64,000 nucleotides of DNA, from NCBI RefSeq assembly GCF_002288925.2, contig NW_022098008.1, positions 852,149 through 916,148 on the forward strand. Reading direction: 5' to 3'. Position numbers and translations under genes: made by a program. Below, one piece after another: positions 1 to 29,695 of this stretch (the stretch's first letter is position 1; every line of letters starts with the position of its first letter). Under the pieces are notes generated by a model that was not told the DNA's origin, did no database searches, and was given only the letters and a program-made list of their open reading frames with translations. The DNA is from Delphinapterus leucas. Its lineage: Eukaryota; Chordata; Mammalia; Artiodactyla; Monodontidae.

Positions 1-120
1 CGAATTGGGCGATTGGGATTGACATGTATACACTGATGTGCATAAAATTGATGACTAATAAGAACCTGCTGTATAAAAAAATAAATAAAATAAAATTCAA
101 AAATTCAAAAAAAAAAAAAA
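1..120 (+). mobile_element. 3' end of an L1 LINE with poly(A) tail
   Basis: The sequence CGAATTGGGCGATTGGGATT, then GACATGTATACACTG and ATAAGAACCTGCTGTATA, matches the 3'UTR end of cetartiodactyl L1 elements as I know it. It ends in an A-rich tail to position 120. The body of the element lies left of the window, in SLC6A3 intron 8. Confidence 0.75.
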
Positions 121-19219
<19,099 letters not shown>

Positions 19220-19253
19220 GGCCTCCTGGACTCAGAGCTTCCTCCCTCTTGGT

Positions 19254-21159
19254 CTACAGCCAGCATGAAAGAGAAACACACAGGGATACACTGATTTAGT
19301 AGCCGGATCACGATGCACCCGGTGGCCTGAGCACAGATCTGAGGCATTTCCAGCCATTTTTGGGGGGCAGAACAAACGCACTCCAAGCACCCAAGAGGAC
19401 ACAGCCAGGGTTGAGGACAGTAGGAGATGAGCTACCCTCCTCGTGGGGCTGGGAGACAGGCCGTGGAGACCTCAGGACAGACTCTGCTCCACTCCCCCCT
19501 TCCCACGCACCCCTCTCCATTCCCATCAAAGTGCAAGGCTGTGTCCTCTCTAATTTAGTAATAATGCAAGATGCTACCTCCACACTCCCCACATGGCCGG
19601 GGAGTAATTGGCAGCATCCCTACAGCCTGGACGCTCAGCACCCCACAACCCTGTACCCCCACCCCATCTTGATAATCTTCAAATAGTTTTCAATAGTAAG
19701 TCTTCACAACAGTGCGCATACATTCTTTATACTCAGAGACCAAAGTCAAAAGCAAAATTCTAAAACCAGAGTCAGCCACAGGAATTCAAAGTTTCAAAGG
19801 AACGATTACAAGAGTTTCCGTCAAGGAATGGCTGCACATTCCACGACCACCTGTGGCCACACCTGGAAGGGCTGGGCAGGGACAAGAGCTTCCGGTCAGG
19901 TAAATCCTTCCAGTCAGGATTTACCTGGGGGTTTACAGGACTAGCTCCTGCACGTAGTAGCTTTACCAGGGAAATCATCTCCAGGTTACCTTCTTGAAAC
20001 TCTGGGTAATATAATCAAGGAGAACGGAAGGAATTACACACAGTGTGTAACACAGAAATTACGCGGCCGAGAACAAGGTGGGCCCTCGAGGCCCAGGGCA
20101 GCTTCAAATATGACTTCTTCTGGCATTTGGATGTTTCAACTGCAGAGGCTTGCACGTGTACACGTACACACACACACACACACACTCACTCTGAAGCAGC
20201 AGGTAGCAGGATGGTAGCGGTAAAGGGGTTATTTTCCTCTGCATCCAAGTTTGAACAGAAACCCACAACACGTCATTGTATGCACCACGTCTCTGTGACA
20301 AACACAACAGCACATTCCTGAGATGAATGAAAAGGGACAGAAGGGACTTGGGGGTGGGGAGAAGCGGGAGGGACGGGCCTGCAGTGGGGTCCAGCGGAGA
20401 GGGCTGGGCTTACGCAGGCTCCAGATCCCGGCCGGTTTGCTCTGACAGCGGCTCTCGCAGGCGCATCAGGGACCACCTGCCAGGGAGACCCCGGCTCTGC
20501 ATTTGGGGTGAGCTCACCCCACCCCTGAAAGCCCCGGCCTCAGAGGCCAGGTTTGGGTACAGAAAGCGAATGTGGTGCTTAGAAAGTGTGATTCTGCACC
20601 GAGAACAGAAACAGAGCTGCAGTCCGACCCTACAGCCTGGACGCTCAGCACCCCACAACCCTGCACCCCTGCCCCACCTTAAAAGTCAAAGACTAAGCCC
20701 TGTGAGAAGAAGCGATGGCTGAGAAAATCACCCCTATTGGCTCTGGGGGCCGCTTGCCCAGGTGCCCCCAACCCTGGGCAGGTCTGGTTCAGCAGGGAGG
20801 GGTCAGGGCCTCAGGGAAGGCGGGGACAGCCGGCCCCTGCCCCGTCTCTCCGAGCCTGGGGCAGGATGGGGCCAGGGGCCACGGGGGCGCACATCAGCCC
20901 CGTGCCCGCTCCGGGGCTCGCACCTCTCGGCCACCTCACCTTAAGATCGCCAACGGCACTGTCGCGGGGCTGTGCACCCCAACTGTTGGCGACTTTTGGA
21001 GACGCCGCAGCCTGCGGGACACGGCGCTCCCCGACGGTGCTCGCCCCGGCCCGGCGCCCCCCGGCCGCAGCCTTCGGGTTCAGAGGCGGGAGCGGAGCGC
21101 CCGGAGGATGCGCAGGGGCACCTGTGCGGGGAGCGGGCCACAGGGCGGCCCGGCCTCAC
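19254..21159 (-). other. SLC6A3 intron 1, with a 53-bp direct repeat and a (CA)n run
   Basis: This intron separates the non-coding exon 1 from exon 2. It holds two near-identical 53-bp segments (19618-19670 and 20628-20680) and a short CA repeat at 20166-20185. The part from about 20.86 kb belongs to the CpG island. I see no coding similarity. Confidence 0.6.
19618..20680. repeat. 53-bp direct repeat, copies 19618-19670 and 20628-20680
   Basis: Both copies begin CCCTACAGCCTGGACGCTCA. The first 36 bases are identical, and four mismatches fall in the last 17. They lie 1010 bp apart in the same orientation inside SLC6A3 intron 1. I do not recognise the unit as part of a known transposon. Confidence 0.85.
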
Positions 21160-22110
21160 CTGTGCGCCCCAGCCTCGGCTCTGCTGGGGTCCTGACACCG
21201 AGCGTCCACGGAAGCTCCAGCTCGGGTTCCGCTGCGCTCCGGGCTCTTATCTTGTCGCCGGGACCCGCCCCGCCGGCCACCGGGGGCGCTCACCCGCCCT
21301 GGCTCCGCCTCCGTGCCGCCCCGGGTGGGCGGAGGACGAGCCCGGACGCGCCCCCGAGCCCCGCCCCCCGGGACCCGACCGCCGGCGCCAGTCAGCGGCC
21401 AGCAGCGCGCTCTGCCCGAGGCCTCGCGCGTCCCGGAACCTGGGGCGAGTGGCAGCAGGGTCCCCTCTGGGTCCCAGGCCTCGCAGGACAGAGACGGGCG
21501 GTTTTCCGTCTCCTTCCCACTCGAGCTTGCGCCCCCCCGGGGCTGCCCCGCGCATCTGCCTGGGGCGGGGGCTCCCCTGGCCCACCCGGCGCTCCGCCCG
21601 GGGAGGAAGCTGGGCGGCGGGCGCGCGGGGCACAGCGCGGGATCCCGCGGGGCCGAGCCGGGTCTTGCCTCCCTCCCCCTCTCCTGCCCACTCTCCCTCT
21701 TCCCGCCGCTGCCGCAGGGGCCGCCTTCCCGATGCTGCACCGACCCCTCTCCCCAGACGTCGGTTCCGTCCGTTCCTCCCGCCGCGGCCGCCCATCCCGA
21801 GGTCTGGCGCCCTGGGGGCATCTCCTCCACCAGCCGGTCCCACTCGAGTTGGGCCGGCCTGGGGGCAGGGATCCTGCGTCTGGCGTTTGGGGTCCTGTGG
21901 GCGTCCCTAGCCGGGCCGCGGAGACCCCGCCCGGGTCTCTGCCTTCTCTCCTCCGGTCTTGCGCCCCGGCCGCGAGGTACCCGATCCTCGCCCGGATCCG
22001 GGCTGCGGGGACGGGGGTCCTTCTGCGGCCCGAGAGCCGACACCCCGCAGGACCCAGTGTCCGCGCGCGTCAAGCAAGGAGCGAAGCGTCGTCGCGCTTT
22101 GCCCACATGG
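20860..22110 (-). promoter_or_regulatory. CpG island and probable TATA-less promoter of SLC6A3
   Basis: About 1.25 kb is very rich in G+C and CpG, unlike the flanking introns, and overlaps the inferred exon 1. Immediately upstream of the putative start, on the minus strand, lies GGCGGGGCGGG, an Sp1-type GC box at about 21266-21276, followed by a GATAAGAG element near 21245-21252. No TATA box is seen at the expected distance. The human DAT promoter is likewise GC-rich and TATA-less. Both strands carry long open frames here, which is normal for stop-poor CpG-rich DNA. Confidence 0.75.
21160..21245 (-). other. SLC6A3: SLC6A3 exon 1, non-coding (3' border firm, 5' end approximate)
   Basis: Read on the minus strand, the sequence contains GGAGCTTCCGTGGACGCTCG and GTGTCAGGACCCCAGC and ends GGCGCACAG before gtgagg at 21159. 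This resembles my memory of human SLC6A3 exon 1 (GAGGCTTCGCGGAACGCTC... GCCAGGACT... GGCCAG). Splicing to the acceptor at 19254 would give a purely untranslated first exon, as in human. The transcription start is set only by that resemblance. A second donor-like site (CTTAAG|gtgagg at about 20940) exists but lacks the similarity. Confidence 0.65.
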
Positions 22111-22714
22111 AGCGCGAATCGACTGGAACCAAGGGGCTCGAATCACACTCGCATCGGAACACGATTTCCAGGGACAGCCCGGAAAGCCGCAGCTGTCGAT
22201 ACTGGCTCAGGACGGACTGATTCGGAATCATTGCTGAGATGACCCCCAGCAAGACTGCACATTCACGATGCGGAGGAATGGAGTCCCCAGACCACCAAGC
22301 AGGCCCAGGACCCACAGGTGCAGGACAGCATCAAGGTAGGTGGCACCCTGGCTCTGCACGTGGTGGAGGCCCTGGTGACCCAAGCCTGGGCCGTAACCTA
22401 CCCCTCCCCACTCCGTGTAAGCTTTGATTTTCCTGTCCTGCGCTGGCTGCAGAGGGGCGTCCACGCCAGCTGCTCTCCACTCTGTCTGGGCCGTATGTCC
22501 CTCCTTGGCGGTGCCACAGAAGCAGTGTCCCTGTACCAGGGGCCCGCAGAGCACCCTGGCTCATCTCACTGCCCCTCCGGCAGCCTCCCCACCAGGGGCT
22601 GGTGCCCAGGACAGGGCTGGTACCTGGTACCGGGGAAGCACTGGCAGGGGCTGCTCTTCCAGGCAGGACTGGGATCCATGGAAGAACCCACGACTCAGGG
22701 TCCCGGCTTCCGCT

Positions 22715-22962
22715 GGCTATGCTAACAAAAACGCCACAGACGGGGCAGCTTACGAACATGGAAGTATTGGCTGGAAATCAAGTCCTCACATGGCAGAAGT
22801 GCTCTGGAACCACCTTTATAAGAGCACTGGTGCCACCCATGAGGGCTCAGCCCCTGTGACCTGACCACCTCCCAGAGGCCCGACTCCTAGGACCATCGCA
22901 CGGGGGTTAGGGTTTCAACATGAATTCTGGGGACGCCATTCATTCGTACACCCGGGGAGGGG
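22715..22962 (-). mobile_element. MLT1-type LTR fragment
   Basis: Read on the minus strand this begins near 22962, with the degraded MLT1 start around CAGAATTCATGTTGAAACCC. It ends with the reverse of a GGGGCAGCTTACGAACATGG segment typical of the LTR's 3' part. It is shorter than a full LTR, so it is internally deleted. It lies about 0.6 kb upstream of the SLC6A3 CpG island. Confidence 0.55.
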
Positions 22963-23165
22963 GCAGGGATTTCAGAAGATGGTGATGTGCCACCTTGAAT
23001 CTGTGACCAGTGGCCATCACAGCAGGCGGGCTCTCCCCACAGATGCTCCACAATGTGTTTCAAGCAAGAGGAGTGGTCCTAGGTTTGGGCCTAATGGACA
23101 GGGTCACAGGAACACAGAGCAGAGCCAGTGAGCTCAGATGTGTATGTTAAAAGCACACATACTAG

Positions 23166-23369
23166 GGCTTCCCTGGTGGCGCAGTGGTTGAGGGTCTGCC
23201 TGTCGATGCAGGGGACGCGGGTTCGTGCCCCGGTCCGGGAAGATCCTACATCCCGCGGAGCGGCTGGGCGCGTGAGCCATGGCCGCTGAGCCTGCGCGTC
23301 CGGAGCCTGTGCTCCGCAACGGGAGAGGCCACAGCAGTGAGAGGCCCGCGTACCGCCGAAAAAAAAAAA
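23166..23369 (+). mobile_element. Young CHR-type SINE with 17-bp target duplication
   Basis: The element has the head GGCTTCCCTGGTGGCGCAGT and body GAGCCATGGCCGCTGAGCCT, then GCAACGGGAGAGGCC, and a clean A tail. The flanking duplications AAAAGCACACATACTAG (23149-23165 and 23370-23386) are identical, pointing to recent insertion. I associate this body variant with toothed whales. Confidence 0.93.
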
Positions 23370-23509
23370 AAAAGCACACATACTAGATGGAAACACCTGG
23401 GAAGCAGAGCAAACCCTGCCGGGGCCGGGGAGGTGGGAGCAGCTGTGGCTCAAGCCCAACAGCGAACCTGCACCGAGGAGAAGAGTCCTGCGTGCGTCCA
23501 GGAGCACCG

Positions 23510-23535
23510 CCCCCCCCCCCCCCCCCCCCCCCCCC
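23510..23535 (+). repeat. Run of 26 C
   Basis: An uninterrupted run of 26 cytosines is followed by TCTCTTTT. It could form an i-motif or, on the other strand, a G-quadruplex. Length in such runs is often wrong in assemblies. Confidence 0.9.
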
Positions 23536-24440
23536 TCTCTTTTAACGGTGACTCAGGATGAAGATCCCGGGTGCTCTGGAGCAGAATGACGTGGGAGCTG
23601 GGCCTGCAGCCTGGCCGCAGAAGACAGAGCAGGCAGCTGCCCGGCTCCTGTGCACCTCCATTGCCCCCGGCAGGGTCCTCCCTGTCGGCACCTCCATCGT
23701 CCCCGGCAGGGTCCTCCCTGTCGGCTCCTGTGCGGGTGGAACCTGTGGGGTTAGAGCTGATTAAACGCCGGGCCTTCGCATGCTTGGAACTTTGCCCAAG
23801 GTTTATTATTGGCGTGGCTGCTGTTGGCTCAGAGCCCTGGATGGACGAAGTATCTCAGAGTATTGTCCTGCCGACCCTCAGGGCAGTCGCTCGCTGTCTG
23901 CTGTGGAGCCGTTGCAGCCGCAGAGCCCGTGGGGGGGCCCAGGGGAGAACCCGGGGCTCTGGCTGCCAGCTGCTGACCCCAGAGCGGCTCTGCCCCACTG
24001 GTGACACCCATCTGGGTGCCGCCAACTGAGGAGGTCGCTGCTGGACGTTGCCCTGTGTCCTGTCTCGAGCAGCCTGCTTCACCCTGACTTGGAAGGCAGC
24101 GTGGGTGCTCCCCCGACAGGTGGCCCATCCACGGGAGGACAAAGGCCACGCGCTGATGTCAAGGCCTTCGAGGTTCCCGAGAGGCTGGAGCCATGGTGGA
24201 TAAACGCAGAATTCTATCCGCGCTTCAGAAAGCCACCTGCAGGTGAGGCCGGGGTAGTGGTGCCCGGTGAGCACAGCAGTCCAACAGCAGAGGGGAGGTG
24301 CTTCTTCATCCCCAGATGCACGTCTGTCAGGAGGTGCCTGGCTGGAGGGCCGCCACCCCGAAGCTCTGTTAGGAAGAGCTGGAGAGCTCAGGTGTCACCA
24401 CACTGGTGATGGGGTCGGTCCCCGGCTAGGTTTCAAGAGT
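23536..24440. other. Intergenic, no gene; short tandem duplication at about 23650-23725
   Basis: The phrase CCCCGGCAGGGTCCTCCCTG occurs twice with a 36-bp period near 23.66-23.72 kb. Nothing else is recognised. Confidence 0.55.
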
Positions 24441-24855
24441 GATTGCCATAACTGATGGGGTGGCTTAAACGACAGAATAGCATCCTCTGTCTGTTCTGGA
24501 GCCAGAAGTCTGAGATCAAGGCGTCGGCAGGGCTGCCTCCTTTCGAGGACTGAGGGGGAGTCTGTTCTAGGCCCCCCTCCAGTTTCTGGGGGTTTGCTGG
24601 CATCCTTGGCGTCGTTGGCTTGTAGAAGCATTGCCCCATCTCCACCTTCATGCTCACATGGTGTTCTCTGTGTGTGTGCGCGTGTGCGTGTGTGTGTGTG
24701 TGTCTGTGTCATGTTGGATCGGGGCCGGACCTAATGCTCCATTTTAGCTTGATTAGCTCTGCAAAGACCTCAGCTCCAATTAAGGCCACATTCTGAGGTC
24801 CTGGGGCTTAGAATTTCAACATCTGAATCTGGGGGCACAGTTCAACCCACAACAA
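24441..24855 (-). mobile_element. Solo LTR of MLT1 type, with an internal (TG)n run
   Basis: The reverse strand gives the MLT1 start TTGTGGGTTGAACTGTGCCC, the internal GAATGTGGCCTTAATTGGAG and the end GCCACCCCATCAGTTATGGC. A TG microsatellite sits inside at about 24669-24706. It is old, non-coding and intergenic. Confidence 0.8.
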
Positions 24856-26690
24856 AGAAGAACCTTAACAGGGCCGTTCTCGAGGGGAGCAGCTTAGAAC
24901 ATGTCAGAGCCTCCCGACACGTGGTCCCAGCGGCTCAGACTAGTTTAACCTGGACGTGCAAAGTCTTGGAGGGGGAGGAGTGCGGTGCAGGAGAGCTGGC
25001 TTCAGGCGTCCTGCTGCTTCCAGGGAAGAAGGGACTCTCGGGGGCGGTGCCAACAGAGGGTGAGAGAGGATGCCCTGCTCAGGGCACTGGCAGGGCACTT
25101 GGGGCTCAGTTCAGGCCTCGTTCCCTCTGGCTTTGCTTTAGACGTAAGGGGCCAAGCAGAACCGTGGTGCTTGGACCCTCACTGGGCGCTGGGCTCGGAG
25201 CCCATGGGAGCACCTCTGCTACAGCTCCCTCGCCCTTTCTGACCCTACGCTGCTGCAGGCATCGACACCAGACCAGGATGCCAGGGCTCCAGGTGGCCGG
25301 ACAAGGCCTCACCACAAGTTCACAGGTCACACGACGTTCGTGAGGTGGCCCAGCCTCCGTTCTCCCCTCTGCTTGCTGACCACCCTCACACGGTGCGAAA
25401 GGGACCGAAATAATGATCGCTTCCGGCAGTGACCCTCAGGGCAGCGCCGGGCTCTGTGCTCAGCGGCCTCCTGCGCTCAGAGGGTCCTGGCCACACTGGC
25501 CTGGCTTCTCCTCACCGAGGGACAAAGGGCAGCGAGCAGACAGAAAGAAAAGCCGCCAGCAGCCTGGGAGCGCCCCCGGGCACTCCGTGCTGCTGTGGCC
25601 ATCTGTCCGGATAGATGCTTGGACCCTGCACCCCAAGCTCCCCACGTGCCGAGGCTGGAGCCTAGGACTGCGCTTCCCAAAGGGCTTCCATCAGGCCAGC
25701 TCAGGGTCTGCGGTGGGAAGCCCGGCCAAGCCCGCAGGGGCAGCTGCAGAGACGGAGGAGGAGGCCAGTGGGCGGGCCTGCTTCCCAAGTTATTCATAGG
25801 GTTCATTTTGAGGGGAGCCCAGAGCAGGCGGCACTGGCAAGAGGGGGCTGTGACCTAGCGCAGTTCCCAAGTCACCCGCGTAAACCCTGACCCGCACGCA
25901 AAGCAAGGATTCTGCGTCTCACCCTCAGAGACTCTGAGTCAGCAGGTCTGAGGTGGGACCTGGGGACCTGCATTCCTAACAACTTCTCGGGGGATGCCAC
26001 TGCTGCTGGTTCTGGGGCCACACTCTGAGAAACACTGACCTGGCCGGACCCATGGGGCGTGGAAGATTCTGGAAGATAGAGATGCAGCGTGGAGCCCCTG
26101 GCAGCCCCTGCAGGGACTCAGTGCAAACACTTGGAGTTTTGGAGAATAACCAAACAGTCTTCTGAAAATCCTATGCTCCGTTTGAGTTAGTATACCGCTG
26201 AGCCGTAGTAGAAACTCAAAGAAATCGAGTTAGCATATAAGCTGAGCTGCCTGGCATAAATTAACCAGCCAACCCATAAAGTTTGGTACAGACAGCAACT
26301 TGCTATCACCAAGTGGAGGCAATATACACGCTTTCAGGCTCGGGCGGGTGCTGCAGACACAACTAAGCTGCAGGAACAGGTGCCCCCCTTGTTGCATCGG
26401 TATCACCCCCTTAACCCGTACCTGGGCTTCACGGGCGTTTCTTCTGACCATCTGACTGCGGAAACATGGATCCCACAGTGTACCGATCCCACCGGGGAGT
26501 GGAAGGCTGCAGCACTGCAGCCACGCTCGGAAGACACAGGGAAATCTTCCCAGTGGGCAGATACCTGAGCAGTGCACAGGGCTATTCCTTAGCCGAGAAG
26601 AAGACAGTCAGAGGTACGGGTCTCAGTGATTCTTACACATTGGCTAGTGTTTGGTTGTGTGATAAGAGAGTTCAAAGAAAATCGGGAAAT
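24856..26690. other. Intergenic, nothing recognised
   Basis: Mixed-composition DNA between an LTR and the L1 block, with no exon-like similarity or repeat I can name. Confidence 0.4.
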
Positions 26691-26693
26691 TGA

Positions 26694-27190
26694 TGACAAG
26701 ACCTTTATCTGCAGATGACGTAATCACCTATGGAGACAATCTTAATGAATCTACAAAACAAAAGCTAGAATTAACAAGTGAATTTAGAAGGTCATAGGAT
26801 ACACAGAAATCAATTGTATTTCTACATACCAGCAGGAAACAACTATAAAGTAAAATTTAAAATAATTTCATTTACAACAGTATCCGAAACAAAATGTTTA
26901 GGCATAAAATGCGTGTGTGCAAGACGTGAATGTTGAAATCTAGACACTGCTGAAGAACTAAAAGGGCTGGAGGAAGTGGAGTGGTAAGACCATGTCCATG
27001 ATCTAAAGGCTCAGTATCATTAAGATGTTAATTTCTTCCCAAACTGACTATAGATTCGACCCAGTTCCAACCAAAATTCTAACTGGCTCTTTTGAACAGC
27101 TCAACCAGTTGGTTCTAAAATGCATATGGACCCAGAGTAGCCAAAACAATGCCGAAAAAGAACGAGATTGGAGGACAAAGGAAACTTTGT
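26694..27190 (+). mobile_element. L1 ORF2 fragment (plus strand)
   Basis: The stretch from ACCTTTATCTGCAGATGACG through TAGCCAAAACAATGCCGAAA corresponds to the late reverse-transcriptase part of L1 ORF2. It is full of stops. It directly abuts a minus-strand L1, so the two face each other 3' to 3'. Confidence 0.75.
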
Positions 27191-27239
27191 AATCCCACCG
27201 TCTGCACAAAACTTAACTCTATTTTCTGTCATTATTTTG

Positions 27240-29695
27240 CCATTTGTGTCCTCGCTCTACAGACAGCTTTATTGGGGTTCAATCGACATACCATAAACTG
27301 CGTGGGTCTCAAGTGCACAATTTGGGAGGCCGTTTATGTGGCCATGGGACACGAGCGCCATGAGGATAATGTCCATCACACTCAGACAATCGTAGCGCTC
27401 CTGCGTATCCATCTTTATCCACCCCACCCAGGCAACCGCTTGTCCGACAGCTACAGATTCCTTTTTTCTTCCTAGGATTTTATATAAGTGGAACCTACAG
27501 TAAGGACTGTTTTTTGGTCTCTTCCTCCCACTCAGCATGTTTGAGCTGAATCTGTGTTGTTACACGAATCAGTGAATTCCTTTTTGTTGTGGAATGGCTG
27601 GGTCATTTGGTTGATGTGTGTTTAACTGTTTTTAAAAACAGTCAAGTTGTTTTGCAAAGTGGTGATACTGTTTGACGTTTCCAAGGACAGTGCAAGAGTT
27701 TCCATTGCTCCACGTCCTTGGCAACACTTAGAATGGCCGGTCTTTTAAATTTTAGCATTCTAATAAGTGTGCAGTAGTATCTCATTACCGTTTAAATTGG
27801 CATTTCTCTAATGACAGTGTTTTAGCAGTCCTTCATGTGTGTGGTTGCCATCAGTATCACTCCTTGTCAAGTGGACGTTCAAATCTTCTGCACATTTGGG
27901 TTGTTTGTTTGTTATATTATTATTGAGTTTTGAGGGTTCTTTACATATTCTGGATACAAGTCCTTTATCAGGTGCTTTGTAAATATCTTTCCCAATCTTG
28001 GATTGCCTTTTCATTCTCTTAATAGAGCCTTTTGAAGAACAGAAGTTATTAATTCTGATGAAGCCCAACTTATCAAATTTTTAAATGAGTCCTGCTTTTA
28101 GTGCCATATCTGAGAAATTTTTACTTAACCCAAGATCACAAAAATTTTCACAAAAAAAGTTTTCCTCTAAGAGTTTTAAAATTTTAGGTTCTACCCTTAT
28201 GTATAAGATCCACTTAAAATTACCATGGTGTAAGGTATAGATCAGTTTCATACCCTTGTCCTATGGGTCATTGGGAGAGAAGTGTTGAAACCTTGAGGCA
28301 CAGCCATGTGGGCTGGTCTTATAGTCCCTGTGGTTCTGCTGTCTTTGCATGGTTCATGTGGAAGCTCTCTTAGGGTTGCCACGGCCTACTGGGAGCTGAA
28401 TCCTTACTGTGAAATGACCTCTCTTACACCCGCTGACCACTTGGGCTCTGAGATCAACGTTTACCCTACCTTCTTTTGATGGAGTTGGCACTGTCCTTTT
28501 CCTTTTGGCCCACTGGTGGCCGGGTAAAGTGTGCTTCTTGCAGGCATCTTGTGGTTGGTTCTTGCTTCTACGTCCAATCTGACGATTTCTGCTGACCGAT
28601 TGGGGTGTTTGACCATTTACATTGAATGTACTGCTGATACCGTTGGGTTAAATCTACCGTCTGCTACACTGTGCCCTCTGTCCCCCTTTACCACCGTTCC
28701 TGCTGTCCTTCAGACTGAGTTTTCAAGTCCCACGTTCTGCTTCCCCTGTTGGACTCTTAGCCGTATCTCTTTGCTGTGTCATTTTCGTGTCACCTTCAAG
28801 TGGCATCACACTGCTGTACATGTCATTAGGACGGACCTGGGGCCACTTCTAGTCACCCCTCCCGGCCTCTGTGCCATTGTCACCTATGTGTTATGAACCC
28901 CAGAATGCATTGTCAGTTTTACTTTAGATACTCAATCACCCTTTACAGAGATTTAAATGATGAGAAACAAGTGTTTCTACTTACCCACATGATTCCAGCT
29001 TCTGAGCCTCCTCAGGCCTCTGTGTGGGTCCAGATTTCAGAATGGAATCACTTTCCTTCTGCTGTAAGGACTTACTTTCACACACTGTGTAGTGAGGTCT
29101 GCCAGCCAGTGACAGGTTTTTTTAGCTTTTGTGTCTAAAAAACCTTTTTATTTCTCTGTTGTGAAAGCTATTTTTGCCGAGTGAAGAATTCTGGGTTGAC
29201 CGTGTTCTTTTTCTTTGCGCATTTTATGGACGTTGCTTCACTGGCTTCTGTCGTTCTGATGAAGAATCTGCTCTGTGCACATGGTTGTGTCCTTTTCCTC
29301 TGGTGGCTGACCTTCTCTTTATCATCTATTTTAAGCATTCGATTACTATGCTCCTGGTGTGTTTCCTCCATGGCGCTTGTGCTTGGAATTCATCGAGCTC
29401 CTTGGACCCAGGGGTTTATAGTCTGTACTGAATTTGGGAAAGTATTTCTTCAAAAATTTTTGTTTGCCCTTGGGACTCCAGTGGTGCATATATCGGGCGA
29501 CTCGAAGTCTCACACTCACTGCTGCTCTGTGCAAATTTTGGTCTTTTTTCTCTATTTTGTTTTGAACAGTTTGTGCTGCTGCTCTTCACGTTCACTTGCT
29601 GTCTCCTCTGTGATGCCAAAGCCACCCTTAATCCCAACCAGGGTATCTTGCGTCACAAACATCGTAGTTCTTACCTGCAGAATTTAGATTTGTGT
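27240..29695 (-). mobile_element. Old L1 element, minus strand, copy A
   Basis: The 3' part (27.24-28.26 kb) is the reverse complement of L1 ORF2 and 3'UTR, e.g. TTCTGGATACAAGTCCTTTA and TCATTCTCTTAATAGAGCCT. Further up, 28.53-28.68 kb matches the reverse of the early ORF2 region and 29.1-29.5 kb the reverse of the 5' part. All reading frames are broken. Confidence 0.7.

Noticed and set aside
20936..20946. Alternative exon 1 donor CTTAAG|gtgagg
   Set aside because: Plausible splice string, but the upstream sequence lacks the similarity to human exon 1 that the donor at 21159 has.
20715..22220. 501-codon open frame on the plus strand (and 316 codons on the minus strand) across the CpG island
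   Set aside because: GC-rich DNA lacks stop codons by chance. The frames are low-complexity Pro/Arg/Gly/Ala with no domain, and they overlap the SLC6A3 promoter.
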